Made by a program: the position numbers and the translations under genes. This document shows, one piece after another, positions 46,135-53,988 of a stretch of 64,000 bases of DNA (positions within the stretch are counted from its first letter, which is position 1; every line of letters starts with the position of its first letter). The DNA is from JBFXCS01 sp050181915. GTDB taxonomy: Bacteria > Actinomycetota > Thermoleophilia > Miltoncostaeales > Miltoncostaeaceae. The notes under the pieces are model-generated. The model had not been told where the DNA came from. It worked only from the letters and a program-made list of their open reading frames with translations, and ran no database searches. Where the stretch lies: positions 372,001-436,000 of the forward strand of contig JBFXCS010000002.1 in the NCBI GenBank assembly GCA_050181915.1. Direction: 5' to 3'.

Positions 46135-47090
46135 CCCTCGGCCCTCGTGACGCGCGCGCGCACGAAGGTGAGCGCCGTGGTGACCACCCCCACGAGCAGG
46201 GCGAACATCAGGGTCTCGGCGGCGGCGGTGCCCATGTCGTAGTCGCCGAGCAGGCCGGTGCGGTAGATCTCGAACGGCGCGAGGATGGTCGAGACGCCCG
46301 GCGCGCCCCGGGTGATGACCGCGACGATGTCGAACGCCTTGAAGGCGATGACGAGCGTGAGGACGCTCGCCGCGAGGACGGTCGGGAGGATGCTGGGCCA
46401 CACGACGGCGCGGAACCGGTGCCACGCGCCGGCGCCGTCGATCTCGGCCGCCTCGATCAGCTCCTGCGGGACGGACAGCAGGGCGGCGAACACGAGCAGC
46501 GTCACGAAGGGCATCCACTGCCATGTGTTGATCAGCAGCAGCGTGATGAAGGCCCCGGTCCCGGACGCGAGCGGATCGAAGCCCGAGCCGCCGAGGTTCT
46601 CCCAGGTGGACGCCAGCGGCCCGCCGACGGGGGCCAGCATCAGCTTCCAGCCCACTCCGACCATCACCGGCGGCGTGACCAGCGGCAGCAGCAGCAGCGT
46701 TCCCGCGAGTCCGAAGCGGGGGCCGCGGACGCGCAGCAGCAGCGCGAGGGCCGTGCCGAGCACGATCTGCAGCGCGGCGCCGGCGATCGCGAAGACCGCC
46801 GAGCGCCACAGCGACCCGTTGAAGGCGAGCGACTCGTTGGCCCTGATGAAGTTGTCCCAGCCGCTCCACTCCTGCAGCGGCCGTCCCAGCGACGACCGCG
46901 TGAACGCGAGGCCCAGGAGGTAGATCGTCGGGTAGATCAGGACGACGGCCATCGCCCCGATCGAGGGCAGGGCGAGCCACAGCGGGACCGAGCCGCGGCG
47001 ACCCGCGGGCCTCCGCAGCCGCGCGACGAGCAGCGCCGTCCGCGGCCGCGCGCCCTGGGAGGGGCGCGCGGCCGCCGCGCCGTCGGTCAC
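46131..47090 (-). CDS. ABC transporter permease, CUT1 family (MalF-like)
   Basis: A 319-aa membrane protein: a basic N-terminus, then about six membrane segments (LALPSIGAMAVVLIYPTIYL first). The EAA loop is PQELIEAAEIDGAGAWHRFR. It pairs with the MalG-like permease. The GTG start overlaps the stop of the binding-protein gene (GTGA). The N-terminal 35 residues are Arg/Ala-rich, common in high-GC homologues. Confidence 0.92.
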   Translation of the reverse strand: MTDGAAAARPSQGARPRTALLVARLRRPAGRRGSVPLWLALPSIGAMAVVLIYPTIYLLGLAFTRSSLGRPLQEWSGWDNFIRANESLAFNGSLWRSAVFAIAGAALQIVLGTALALLLRVRGPRFGLAGTLLLLPLVTPPVMVGVGWKLMLAPVGGPLASTWENLGGSGFDPLASGTGAFITLLLINTWQWMPFVTLLVFAALLSVPQELIEAAEIDGAGAWHRFRAVVWPSILPTVLAASVLTLVIAFKAFDIVAVITRGAPGVSTILAPFEIYRTGLLGDYDMGTAAAETLMFALLVGVVTTALTFVRARVTRAEG

Positions 47091-48481
47091 GTCTGGCTCT
47101 CCCACGCATCCTGGGCGGCCTGCAGCGCCGACCGCGCGTCCTTCTCCCCCTGGATCGCCAGGGCGAGCTGGTCGGTGAGGTCCTGGAGGAGCTTCGGCGA
47201 GTTCGCGTCCCTCGGCCACGCCAGGGGGTTGCCGGCCCAGCTGGTGCGGATGGCCTCGATGGCCTCCGGCAGCGCCGCGGCGTATTCGCTCGACCCGAGC
47301 ACGCTGGTGCGGTTGGCGTCGATGCCGGCGCCCGGCGTCGAGGCCTGTTTGAGGTTGTTGGCCCGCGTGGTGGACCACTCGACGAAGCGCGCGGCCACCT
47401 CCCGGTTCTTCGAGCCGGCGGAGACGCCGATGCCGAAGCCCGCCTCCAGGGCCGTGCGGGGCGTGGTGTTCGCCCCGCCCACCGGCAGCGTCGTCGCGCC
47501 CCACTTGCCCTGGATCTTCGAGACCGACGGGTCCTCGGCGCGCAGCGAGAGGTCCGTCCAGGTGTCGATCAGGGCGCCCTGCCCGCTGAGGAAGGCGGTG
47601 TTCGCCTGGTCGAAGCCGGTCTGCAGCGGCGTCGGGTACGACCACTGGGTGACGGCGACCAGGCTCTCGAGCGCCTCGACGGCGGCGTCGCTCGTGAGGG
47701 CGGGGTTGCCGTCGGAGTCGAGCAGCTCCCCGCCGTAGCCGGCGAGCCGGTTGATGTACGACGCGCCGAGGATCATCGGCACCTGCTGGCCCTGGAAGAC
47801 GGCGCCGTAGAACTTGCCGTCGCCGCCCTGCGTGATCGTCTTGGCGGCGGCGTTGTACTCGTCCCAGGTCTTCGGAGGCTCCAGGTCGAACCGGTCGAAC
47901 AGCTCCTTGTTGTAGAAGAGGATGTGGAGGTCACCGTCGTAGGGCAGCCCCCAGCGCTTTCCGTCGTAGAGGGTGTAGTTGTCGTAGATGCCGGGCAGGA
48001 AGTCGGCCGTGCCGATGTCCGGCCGCGAGTCGATCCATTCGGTCAGGTCGACGAGCGCGCCGGCGTCGACCAGGGCGCCGAGGCCGAAGTAGAAGTAGTC
48101 GAAGAGGTCGAACTCTCCGGCGCCGCTCTGGGCGTCGAGCACCTGCTTGCTCGTGAGCTGGTCGTAGGGGATGGCGGTCACCTCGAGCTTGCCGCCGGTC
48201 TCCTGCTCCCACAGCGGGCCGAGGACGTCGGTGAACGCGAGCCGGTGAGGCTGGTTCACGGCGAGCTTCAGCGTCACGCCGGCCGCATCGACCTCGCCGG
48301 TGGCGGCCGCGAGGCTCTCGGACTCGTCGGACCCGCCGCAGGCCGCCAGCAACGGGCCCGCCACGACGAGGCCCGCGCCCGCGGCGGCCGACAGCAGCAG
48401 CCGCCGGCGCGTGACGAGGGGGGTTCGGTCCGGGCTCGGACGCAGCGCCGGCAGGGGTGCGTCTGGGTGGCGATCGGTCAC
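47087..48481 (-). CDS. Tat-exported lipoprotein, family 1 solute-binding protein
   Basis: A 464-aa extracellular solute-binding protein of the carbohydrate (cluster B) type. The signal has a twin-arginine stretch (VTRRRLLLSAAAGAGLVVAG) and a lipobox (LLAACGG). The mature part shows the usual fold (LWEQETGGKLEVTAIPYDQL, DLFDYFYFGLGALVDAGALV, PYDGDLHILFYNKELFD, KTWDEYNAAAKTI). GTG at 48481 is chosen because GAGGAG lies 8 nt upstream; another GTG sits 9 nt earlier. First gene of the seven-gene operon and expected to set its substrate specificity. Confidence 0.92.
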   Translation of the reverse strand: MTDRHPDAPLPALRPSPDRTPLVTRRRLLLSAAAGAGLVVAGPLLAACGGSDESESLAAATGEVDAAGVTLKLAVNQPHRLAFTDVLGPLWEQETGGKLEVTAIPYDQLTSKQVLDAQSGAGEFDLFDYFYFGLGALVDAGALVDLTEWIDSRPDIGTADFLPGIYDNYTLYDGKRWGLPYDGDLHILFYNKELFDRFDLEPPKTWDEYNAAAKTITQGGDGKFYGAVFQGQQVPMILGASYINRLAGYGGELLDSDGNPALTSDAAVEALESLVAVTQWSYPTPLQTGFDQANTAFLSGQGALIDTWTDLSLRAEDPSVSKIQGKWGATTLPVGGANTTPRTALEAGFGIGVSAGSKNREVAARFVEWSTTRANNLKQASTPGAGIDANRTSVLGSSEYAAALPEAIEAIRTSWAGNPLAWPRDANSPKLLQDLTDQLALAIQGEKDARSALQAAQDAWESQT

Positions 48482-48519
48482 GTGGGGCACTCCTCGGGAG
48501 GGGCGTGGTGACGCGATAC

Positions 48520-48547
48520 TTTATAAACACGATCATATTAGGTGCAA
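48520..48547 (-). promoter_or_regulatory. Promoter of the transporter/monooxygenase operon
   Basis: On the minus strand TTGCAC (-35) is followed after 16 bp by TATAAA (-10), an unusually AT-rich patch in this DNA. The -10 lies about 38 bp before the binding-protein start. The divergent aldo/keto reductase begins 34 bp beyond the -35, so both genes may share control. No clear operator repeat was found. Confidence 0.7.
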
Positions 48548-48580
48548 TAGGAGAATCCGGCCTGAGGAGGACCGATCACG

Positions 48581-49591
48581 ATGAGCGCCTTCCCCACCCG
48601 CACCCTCGGCGGCGACGGGCCCGCGATCACGACGCTGGGCTTCGGGGCCTGGGCGATCGGGGGCGAGTGGACCTACGGCTGGGGCCCGCAGGACGACGAC
48701 CGCTCGATCGCCGCGATCCACCGGGCCCTCGAGCGCGGGGTGTCGTGGATCGACACCGCCGGCGTCTACGGCCTGGGGCACTCCGAGCGGGTGGTGGCCA
48801 GGGCGTTGAGGGGCCTCTCGGAGAGGCCGCTGGTGTTCACCAAGTGCGGGATGGTGTGGCACGACCAGCCCGACGGGGTGCCGCGGCCCAACCTGAGGCT
48901 GGCGGAGATCCGTGCCCAGTGCGAGGACTCGCTGCGCAACCTGGGCGTGGAGCGGATCGACCTCTTCCAGTTCCACTGGCCGGACGTCCTTACCGGCACC
49001 CCCGTGGAGGAGTCGTGGGGGGTGATGGCCGACCTGGTCGCGGAGGGCAAGGTGCGCTGGGCGGGGGTCTCGAACTTCGACCTCGACCTGCTGTCCCGGT
49101 GCGAGCCGATCCTGCACGTCGATTCGCTGCAGCCGATCCTGAACCCGGTCGACCGCGCCGCCGCGGAGCTGCTGCCCTGGTGTCGCGATCACGGCACGGG
49201 CGTGATCGCCTACAGCCCGATGATGTCCGGGCTCCTCACCGAGCGGTTCAGCCACGAGCGGCTCGCCGCCCTGGACGAGGGCGACTGGCGGCGCGGCCCG
49301 GCGGGCGCGGCGTGGTTCACGGAGCCGGCGTTCACGCGGAACCTGGCGCTGCGCGACGCGCTGGCGCCCGTCGCGCAGCGGCACGGGGTGAGCACCGGGG
49401 AGGCGGCGATCGCGTGGGTGCTCGCGTGGCCGGGGGTGACCGGCGCGATCGTGGGGGCGCGGGACGCGGCCCAGGTGGACGGCTGGATCGGCGCGGGCGC
49501 CCTCACCCTGGACGACGCCGACCTGGACGAGATCGCCGCCGCGATCGAGGCGACCGGAGCGGGGGTGGGCCCGGCGCGCCCCGGAGCGTAG
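48581..49591 (+). CDS. Aldo/keto reductase
   Basis: A 336-aa TIM-barrel NADPH oxidoreductase. Tetrad residues are visible: Asp and Tyr in SWIDTAGVYGLGHSE, Lys in LVFTKCGM and His in LFQFHWPD. The cofactor region near the end is ITGAIVGARDAAQV-like. It has a GAGGAGG ribosome site. It is divergent from the transporter/monooxygenase operon with a 90-bp shared control region, suggesting a role in the same substrate pathway, for example reducing an aldehyde or ketone product (inference). Confidence 0.92.
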   Translation: MSAFPTRTLGGDGPAITTLGFGAWAIGGEWTYGWGPQDDDRSIAAIHRALERGVSWIDTAGVYGLGHSERVVARALRGLSERPLVFTKCGMVWHDQPDGVPRPNLRLAEIRAQCEDSLRNLGVERIDLFQFHWPDVLTGTPVEESWGVMADLVAEGKVRWAGVSNFDLDLLSRCEPILHVDSLQPILNPVDRAAAELLPWCRDHGTGVIAYSPMMSGLLTERFSHERLAALDEGDWRRGPAGAAWFTEPAFTRNLALRDALAPVAQRHGVSTGEAAIAWVLAWPGVTGAIVGARDAAQVDGWIGAGALTLDDADLDEIAAAIEATGAGVGPARPGA

Positions 49592-49657
49592 GGGCGGCCG
49601 GCCGGCCGGAGCCGGGGCCCGTCGGGCGGCCCGGCAACGGGGCACCCGGCGGCGCGC

Positions 49658-50932
49658 TCATGCCGGCGGCTCGATCAGGGGCAGCCTCAGCACGAAGCGC
49701 GCCCCCGGACGCGCCTCGTCGGGCGCCATCAGCTCGAGGGCGCCGTCGTGGGCCTCGGCGACGAGCCGGGCGATCGGCAGCCCCAGGCCGGAGCCGCCCG
49801 CCGCGCTGCTCGCCCGGTGGAAGCGGTCGAAGATCGCGTCGCGCTGCGCCGGGGCCACGCCGGGGCCGCGGTCGGAGACCACCACGCGCGCGGCGTCGCC
49901 GTCGCGCTCCAGCGCCACCTCGATCTCGCCCCCCACGGCGCCGTAGCGCACCGCGTTCTCCACCAGGTTCGCCACGGCCCGGCCCAGCAGCCGCTCGTCG
50001 CCCTCCACCACCGCCTCGTCGTCGACGCGCACCCGCAGCTCCGCGCCGGCCGCCTCGGCGCGCTCGCGGTTCTCGTCGGCCACCTGCTCCACCAGCAGGT
50101 CGAGCCGCAGGGGCTCGCGCTCCATGCGGCCGCGGCGGGCGTCGAGGCGCGCCAGCTCCAGCATGTCGGCGATCGTGGCCGACGCGCGCTCGGCCGCCGC
50201 GCCGATCGCGCGCAGCGCCCCCGCCGACTCGCCCGCCTCGCCCGCCTCGCGCAGCGCCTGCTCCGCCCGCGCCCGGATCACCGCCACCGGTGTGCGCAGC
50301 TCGTGGGCGGCGTCGGCGAGGAAGGCCTCCTCGCGGCGGGCCATCGCGGCCATCGGGGCGATGGCGCGGCCGGTCAGCAGCCAGGCCGCCAGCACGGTGA
50401 GCAGCCACAGCCCCACCGCGCCGCCGATGATCGGCAGGGTGGCGCCGCCCAGCCCGGTGTGGGCGGGCTCCACCGCGACGATGGTGGCGAGCAGGTCGCC
50501 CTCGCCGCTGTAGACCGGGCTCGACGCGAGGCGCACGTCCTCGCCGTCCGACCTGTCGCCGTACACCTGGACCCGGTTCTCGGTGCGGGCGCGCTCGAGG
50601 GCGCGCCGCGCGGCCGTCGGGTCGAGGGCCTCGGCGGGGCCGGCGAGCGTGCGCCCGTCCGGGGCGACCACCACGACGGGCGCGCCGGGACGCCGGTCGG
50701 CGCCGAAGTAGCCGTCGGGGTTGGTGTCGATCTCGAGGCGCTCGCCCTGCGGGTAGGCGTAGCCGTCGGCCGCGAGCACGGTGCTCTCGACCCGGTGGTC
50801 GACGCGCTCCTGGGCACGGTCGCGGTCGACCAGGGCGGCGGCGACCGCGAGCAGGGCGAGCACCACGAACGAGACCGCCGCGTACCGCGCCGTCAGCCGC
50901 AGTCGCAGACGGCGCAGCTCGGCGGTGGTCAC
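49658..50932 (-). CDS. Two-component sensor histidine kinase
   Basis: A 424-aa membrane kinase: first helix at about 18-36, an extracytoplasmic sensor of about 120 residues (ESTVLAADGYAYPQGERLEI), second helix at about 165-190, then HAMP-like linker, H-box AHELRTPVAVIRAR, N-box NLVENAVRYGAVG, G1 DRGPGVAP and G2 SGLGLPIARLV. The GTG start overlaps the response regulator stop, so both form one operon. The ligand is unknown. Regulatory repeats upstream of the nearby protease gene may be its output. Confidence 0.93.
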   Translation of the reverse strand: MTTAELRRLRLRLTARYAAVSFVVLALLAVAAALVDRDRAQERVDHRVESTVLAADGYAYPQGERLEIDTNPDGYFGADRRPGAPVVVVAPDGRTLAGPAEALDPTAARRALERARTENRVQVYGDRSDGEDVRLASSPVYSGEGDLLATIVAVEPAHTGLGGATLPIIGGAVGLWLLTVLAAWLLTGRAIAPMAAMARREEAFLADAAHELRTPVAVIRARAEQALREAGEAGESAGALRAIGAAAERASATIADMLELARLDARRGRMEREPLRLDLLVEQVADENRERAEAAGAELRVRVDDEAVVEGDERLLGRAVANLVENAVRYGAVGGEIEVALERDGDAARVVVSDRGPGVAPAQRDAIFDRFHRASSAAGGSGLGLPIARLVAEAHDGALELMAPDEARPGARFVLRLPLIEPPA

Positions 50933-51591
50933 GCGCCGTCGGCCAGCCGGTAGCCGGCGCCCCTCACGGTCTCGATGGCGTCCGGGCCGAGCTTGCGGCG
51001 CAGGGCGGCGACGTGGACGTCGACGACGTTCGACTCCGGCTCGTAGGCGTGGTCCCAGCAGTGCTCGAGGATGTCGTAGCGGTCGACCACCTCGCCGGCC
51101 CGGTCGGCGAGGAAGGCGAGCAGCGCGAACTCCTTCGCGGTGAGCGGCACGATCACGCCGTCGCGGCGCACCCGCCGGCGGGCCGTCTCGATGCGCAGCG
51201 CCCCCACCTCCACCACCGGCCGGCGCCGCGCCGGACCGCGGCGCAGCAGCGCCTGGACGCGCGCCACCAGCACGTCCGCCGCGAACGGCTTGGTCAGGTA
51301 GTCGTCGGCGCCGGAGTCGAGGCCGGCGACCACGTCGCCGACCCCGTCCATGGCGGTCAGCATCAGGATGGGCGTCTCCACCCCCTGTTCCCGCCACTCG
51401 GCGCACAGCGACAGCCCCTCGCCGTCGGGCAGGCGCCGGTCGAGCACCACGATGTCGTACGGGTGCAGCTCGGCCTGCACGCGGGCCTCGGCGAGGGTCG
51501 CCGCGACGTCGACGCCGAAGGCCTCCGACCGCAGCCGCTGCGCGACCGCCGCCGCGAGCTCGGCCTCGTCCTCCACGACGAGGATGCGCAT
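50929..51591 (-). CDS. OmpR/PhoB-family response regulator
   Basis: A 220-aa regulator: receiver domain (MRILVVEDEAELAAA, phospho-Asp in DIVVLDRRLPDGEG, Lys in DDYLTKPF) and a C-terminal winged helix (PLTAKEFALLAFLADRAGEV, ESNVVDVHVAALRRKLG, TVRGAGYRL). ATG at 51591 is chosen as the family start; an upstream in-frame start adds 16 residues that do not fit. Partner kinase follows. Members of this family bind direct repeats 11 bp apart, and such repeats are found upstream of the protease gene next door. Confidence 0.94.
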   Translation of the reverse strand: MRILVVEDEAELAAAVAQRLRSEAFGVDVAATLAEARVQAELHPYDIVVLDRRLPDGEGLSLCAEWREQGVETPILMLTAMDGVGDVVAGLDSGADDYLTKPFAADVLVARVQALLRRGPARRRPVVEVGALRIETARRRVRRDGVIVPLTAKEFALLAFLADRAGEVVDRYDILEHCWDHAYEPESNVVDVHVAALRRKLGPDAIETVRGAGYRLADGA

Positions 51592-51685
51592 GCCGCGATC
51601 CTGCTCGCGGCGGCGGCGGATGGCAAGGGCCCTGATCATCGCCGCGCAGCGGTCGCGATCGCGGGCGCCGCGGGGCGGACGCGGG

Positions 51686-53173
51686 TCAACGGGCGCTCCG
51701 GAAGGTGACGCTGCGCGCCGGCGCGGCGTTGCCCGCGGCGTCGGTCGCCACGATCACGAGGCGGTGGAGGGTCGCGCGGCGCAGCAGGCGCCCCTTGGGG
51801 TCGCGCTTGGGCACCGCGATGCGGTTGCGGCCGGCGCCGAGGGAGACCGAGCGGGCGCCCAGGCCCACCCAGCGGGTGCAGGCGGCCCGGCGGCGGTTCA
51901 CGCGGGTGACGGAGCGGCAGGCGCGGCCCACCCGGCGGCCGACGCTCGCGCGCTGCACCTGCAGCCGCACGCGGGCGGGCTCGGAGAGGGTGATGAACAC
52001 CGACGCGCCGCTGCGGCGGGCGCTCACCGAGGGCGCGGTGCGGTCGGCGGGCTGCGGGCCGGAGCCGGGGCCGGGGCCTCCCGGCACCTGCGGCGTGGGA
52101 ATGCCGCGCCGCTGCTGGAAGAGGGCGACCGCCGCGGCGGCGTCCACGATGCCGCCGCTCACGCTCTTGCCCTGCCAGGCCGGCACCTTGCGCGCGCTGT
52201 CGATGATCGCCGAGCGCACCTCGGCGGCGGTGGCCGTCGGGTCGATGCCGAGCAGGATGGTCGCGACCCCCGCCGCGGTGGGCGAGGCGAAGCTGGTGGC
52301 CGAGCCGGTGGGCACGAAGCCGCCGTCGGCCGAGGTGGTGACGCTGTTCGCCGTGGGCACGGCCACGTCGACGCTGGTGCGCCCGAAGGCGCCCACGTCG
52401 AGGCCGTCGTCCGGCGCCGAGGTGGTGACGCAGAGCACGTTCGGCGCGTCCAGGTTGCACGGCATCGGGTCGGTCGGGTCGGCGTCGAAGGCGCCGCCGT
52501 TGCCCGAGGGGATGGTCACGAAGAGGACGTTCGGGTGGCCGGTGATGGCGTTCCGCAGGCCCGCCTCGAGGTCGGCGCCGCTGCCCGAGAGCCAGCTGAA
52601 GCTGACGACGCGGGCGCCGCGGTCGGCGGCCCAGTCGATCGCCGACGCCTGGGCGTACTGGTAGCAGTTGTCGTCCACCCAGCAGGTGCGCATGGCGATG
52701 AAGCGGGCGTTCGGCGCGACGCCGGCCCCGCCCTGGCCGTTGTTCCACTGGGCGCCGAGCACGCCGGCCACCATCGTGCCGTGGCCGCCGACGTCGCTGG
52801 GGTCGGGGTCCGGCTGGAAGGCCGTGTTCGGCGGCGCGTTGCCGATCAGGTCCCAGCCGTGGGCGCCGGCGGGCACCATCGGCAGGTTGCCGACGCCGTC
52901 CGGATCGGGCGCCGGCACCGCCGACGGGAGGCTGAAGAGGCGCCCGGCGATATCGGGGTTGTCGAGGTCGAGGCCGGTGTCGGCCACCATCACCGGGACG
53001 TCCTGCAGCGGACGACCGGCCAGGTCGAGCGCCAGCGGCACCCGCATGATCTGCAGCGGCTGCTGAGCGGCCGCCTGCGGATCGGTGGGCGCCGCGGCGA
53101 CCGCGGCGGTGCAGGCCGCGCCGAGCGCGACGGCCGTGGCCGTGAGACGGGCGATGAGCCGGATGCGAGCCAT
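51686..53173 (-). CDS. Exported subtilisin-like serine protease (S8)
   Basis: A 495-aa protein with a signal peptide (LIARLTATAVALGAACTAAV) and an S8 domain with Asp65 (VADTGLDL), His131 (GGHGTMVAG) and Ser294 (TSFASPTAAG); no long pro-domain is visible. After residue 385 comes a Gly/Pro linker and a C-terminal beta domain with paired cysteines (VGRRVGRACRSVTRVNRRRA), a surface-type tail common in Thermoleophilia. It probably degrades extracellular protein. Direct repeats upstream suggest control by the adjacent two-component system. Confidence 0.92.
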   Translation of the reverse strand: MARIRLIARLTATAVALGAACTAAVAAAPTDPQAAAQQPLQIMRVPLALDLAGRPLQDVPVMVADTGLDLDNPDIAGRLFSLPSAVPAPDPDGVGNLPMVPAGAHGWDLIGNAPPNTAFQPDPDPSDVGGHGTMVAGVLGAQWNNGQGGAGVAPNARFIAMRTCWVDDNCYQYAQASAIDWAADRGARVVSFSWLSGSGADLEAGLRNAITGHPNVLFVTIPSGNGGAFDADPTDPMPCNLDAPNVLCVTTSAPDDGLDVGAFGRTSVDVAVPTANSVTTSADGGFVPTGSATSFASPTAAGVATILLGIDPTATAAEVRSAIIDSARKVPAWQGKSVSGGIVDAAAAVALFQQRRGIPTPQVPGGPGPGSGPQPADRTAPSVSARRSGASVFITLSEPARVRLQVQRASVGRRVGRACRSVTRVNRRRAACTRWVGLGARSVSLGAGRNRIAVPKRDPKGRLLRRATLHRLVIVATDAAGNAAPARSVTFRSAR

Positions 53174-53226
53174 GGGGTTCTCCTCGACGGGGGTGCGATG
53201 ACGCGCACAGCCTGCTTCGGCCTCCA

Positions 53227-53264
53227 TGAAGCCCGGGTGAAGCCGCCCTTCATCGCAGCTTCAC
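53227..53264 (-). promoter_or_regulatory. Direct repeats upstream of the protease (response-regulator-type box)
   Basis: TGAAGCC occurs at 53227-53233 and 53238-53244, exactly 11 bp apart; on the coding strand of the protease this is GGCTTCA repeated. An opposite copy, GCTTCAC, lies at 53258-53264. An 11-bp period is the known spacing for tandem OmpR/PhoB-family sites. The array is about 54 bp before the protease start. Confidence 0.5.
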
Positions 53265-53301
53265 GGGGAATCGCCCAGGGTGCCCGCCATCACCGGTCCG
53301 C

Positions 53302-53316
53302 GGTGATCAGATCACC
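53302..53316. promoter_or_regulatory. Palindrome before the collagen-like gene
   Basis: GGTGATC-A-GATCACC is a perfect 7-bp inverted repeat ending 17 bp before the ATG, just ahead of the GAGGAGG ribosome site. It would fall in the 5' leader or near the transcription start, so an operator or a short mRNA hairpin are both possible. Confidence 0.4.
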
Positions 53317-53333
53317 ACACGAGGAGGAAAGTC

Positions 53334-53975
53334 ATGTCCGCTTCCCGGCGCCTCGCTCCCGTTCTCGCCGTCGCGGTCCTGTCGGTGCCGATCGGCGTCG
53401 CCGCGGGGCAGCTCGCCCACCCGGGCGCGGCCGCCGCCGACGCCGGCCAGCAGGCGATGGCCAAGAAGAAGAAGCCCGCCAAGAAGAAGGCGCTCCGCGG
53501 CCCGCGCGGCCCCCGCGGGCTGCGCGGCGTCGCGGGCGCGGTCGGTCCCCGCGGCGCGGCCGGGCCGGCCGGCCCGGCCGGCCCCGCGGGGCCCTCGAAC
53601 GCCTTCGAGGTGCACAACGACACGACCTTCAACGGCGACGCCGACTCGGACGGCACCCTCGCGACGCTCGTCGACCTGCCGCCCGGCGCCTACGTGGTCT
53701 CGGCCAAGGCGACCCTCACGCGGGGCCTGCCGGCCGGCGTGCACATCGCCAGCTGCACCCTGGTCGCCGGCAGCGCGAGCGACACGTCCATCGCCCTGAC
53801 TCCGGACAGCGTCGGCATCGGCGCCACCGTGAACACCCAGCTCGTCACGACCTTCGCCGAACCCGGCATCGCGCAGCTCACCTGCACGATGATCGGCGCG
53901 GGGTGGAAGGGTCAGCGCGCGCGGATCGTCGCCCTCAAGGTCGGCAGCCTGGCCTCGGCGGCCGTCCTCGGCTGA
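53334..53975 (+). CDS. Exported collagen-like protein
   Basis: A 213-aa protein. A signal peptide (LAPVLAVAVLSVPIGVAAGQ) is followed by a lysine-rich patch (AKKKKPAKKK), then about eleven G-x-y triplets (GPRGPRGLRGVAGAVGPRG, GPAGPAGPAGPS) able to form a short collagen triple helix, and a 125-residue C-terminal beta domain with cysteines in ASCTLVAG and LTCTMIG, probably a trimerising head. Strong GAGGAGG site. It may be surface-exposed or matrix-associated. Partner function unknown; it is divergent from the subtilase. Confidence 0.85.
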   Translation: MSASRRLAPVLAVAVLSVPIGVAAGQLAHPGAAAADAGQQAMAKKKKPAKKKALRGPRGPRGLRGVAGAVGPRGAAGPAGPAGPAGPSNAFEVHNDTTFNGDADSDGTLATLVDLPPGAYVVSAKATLTRGLPAGVHIASCTLVAGSASDTSIALTPDSVGIGATVNTQLVTTFAEPGIAQLTCTMIGAGWKGQRARIVALKVGSLASAAVLG

Positions 53976-53988
53976 ACGCGCGAGAGGT

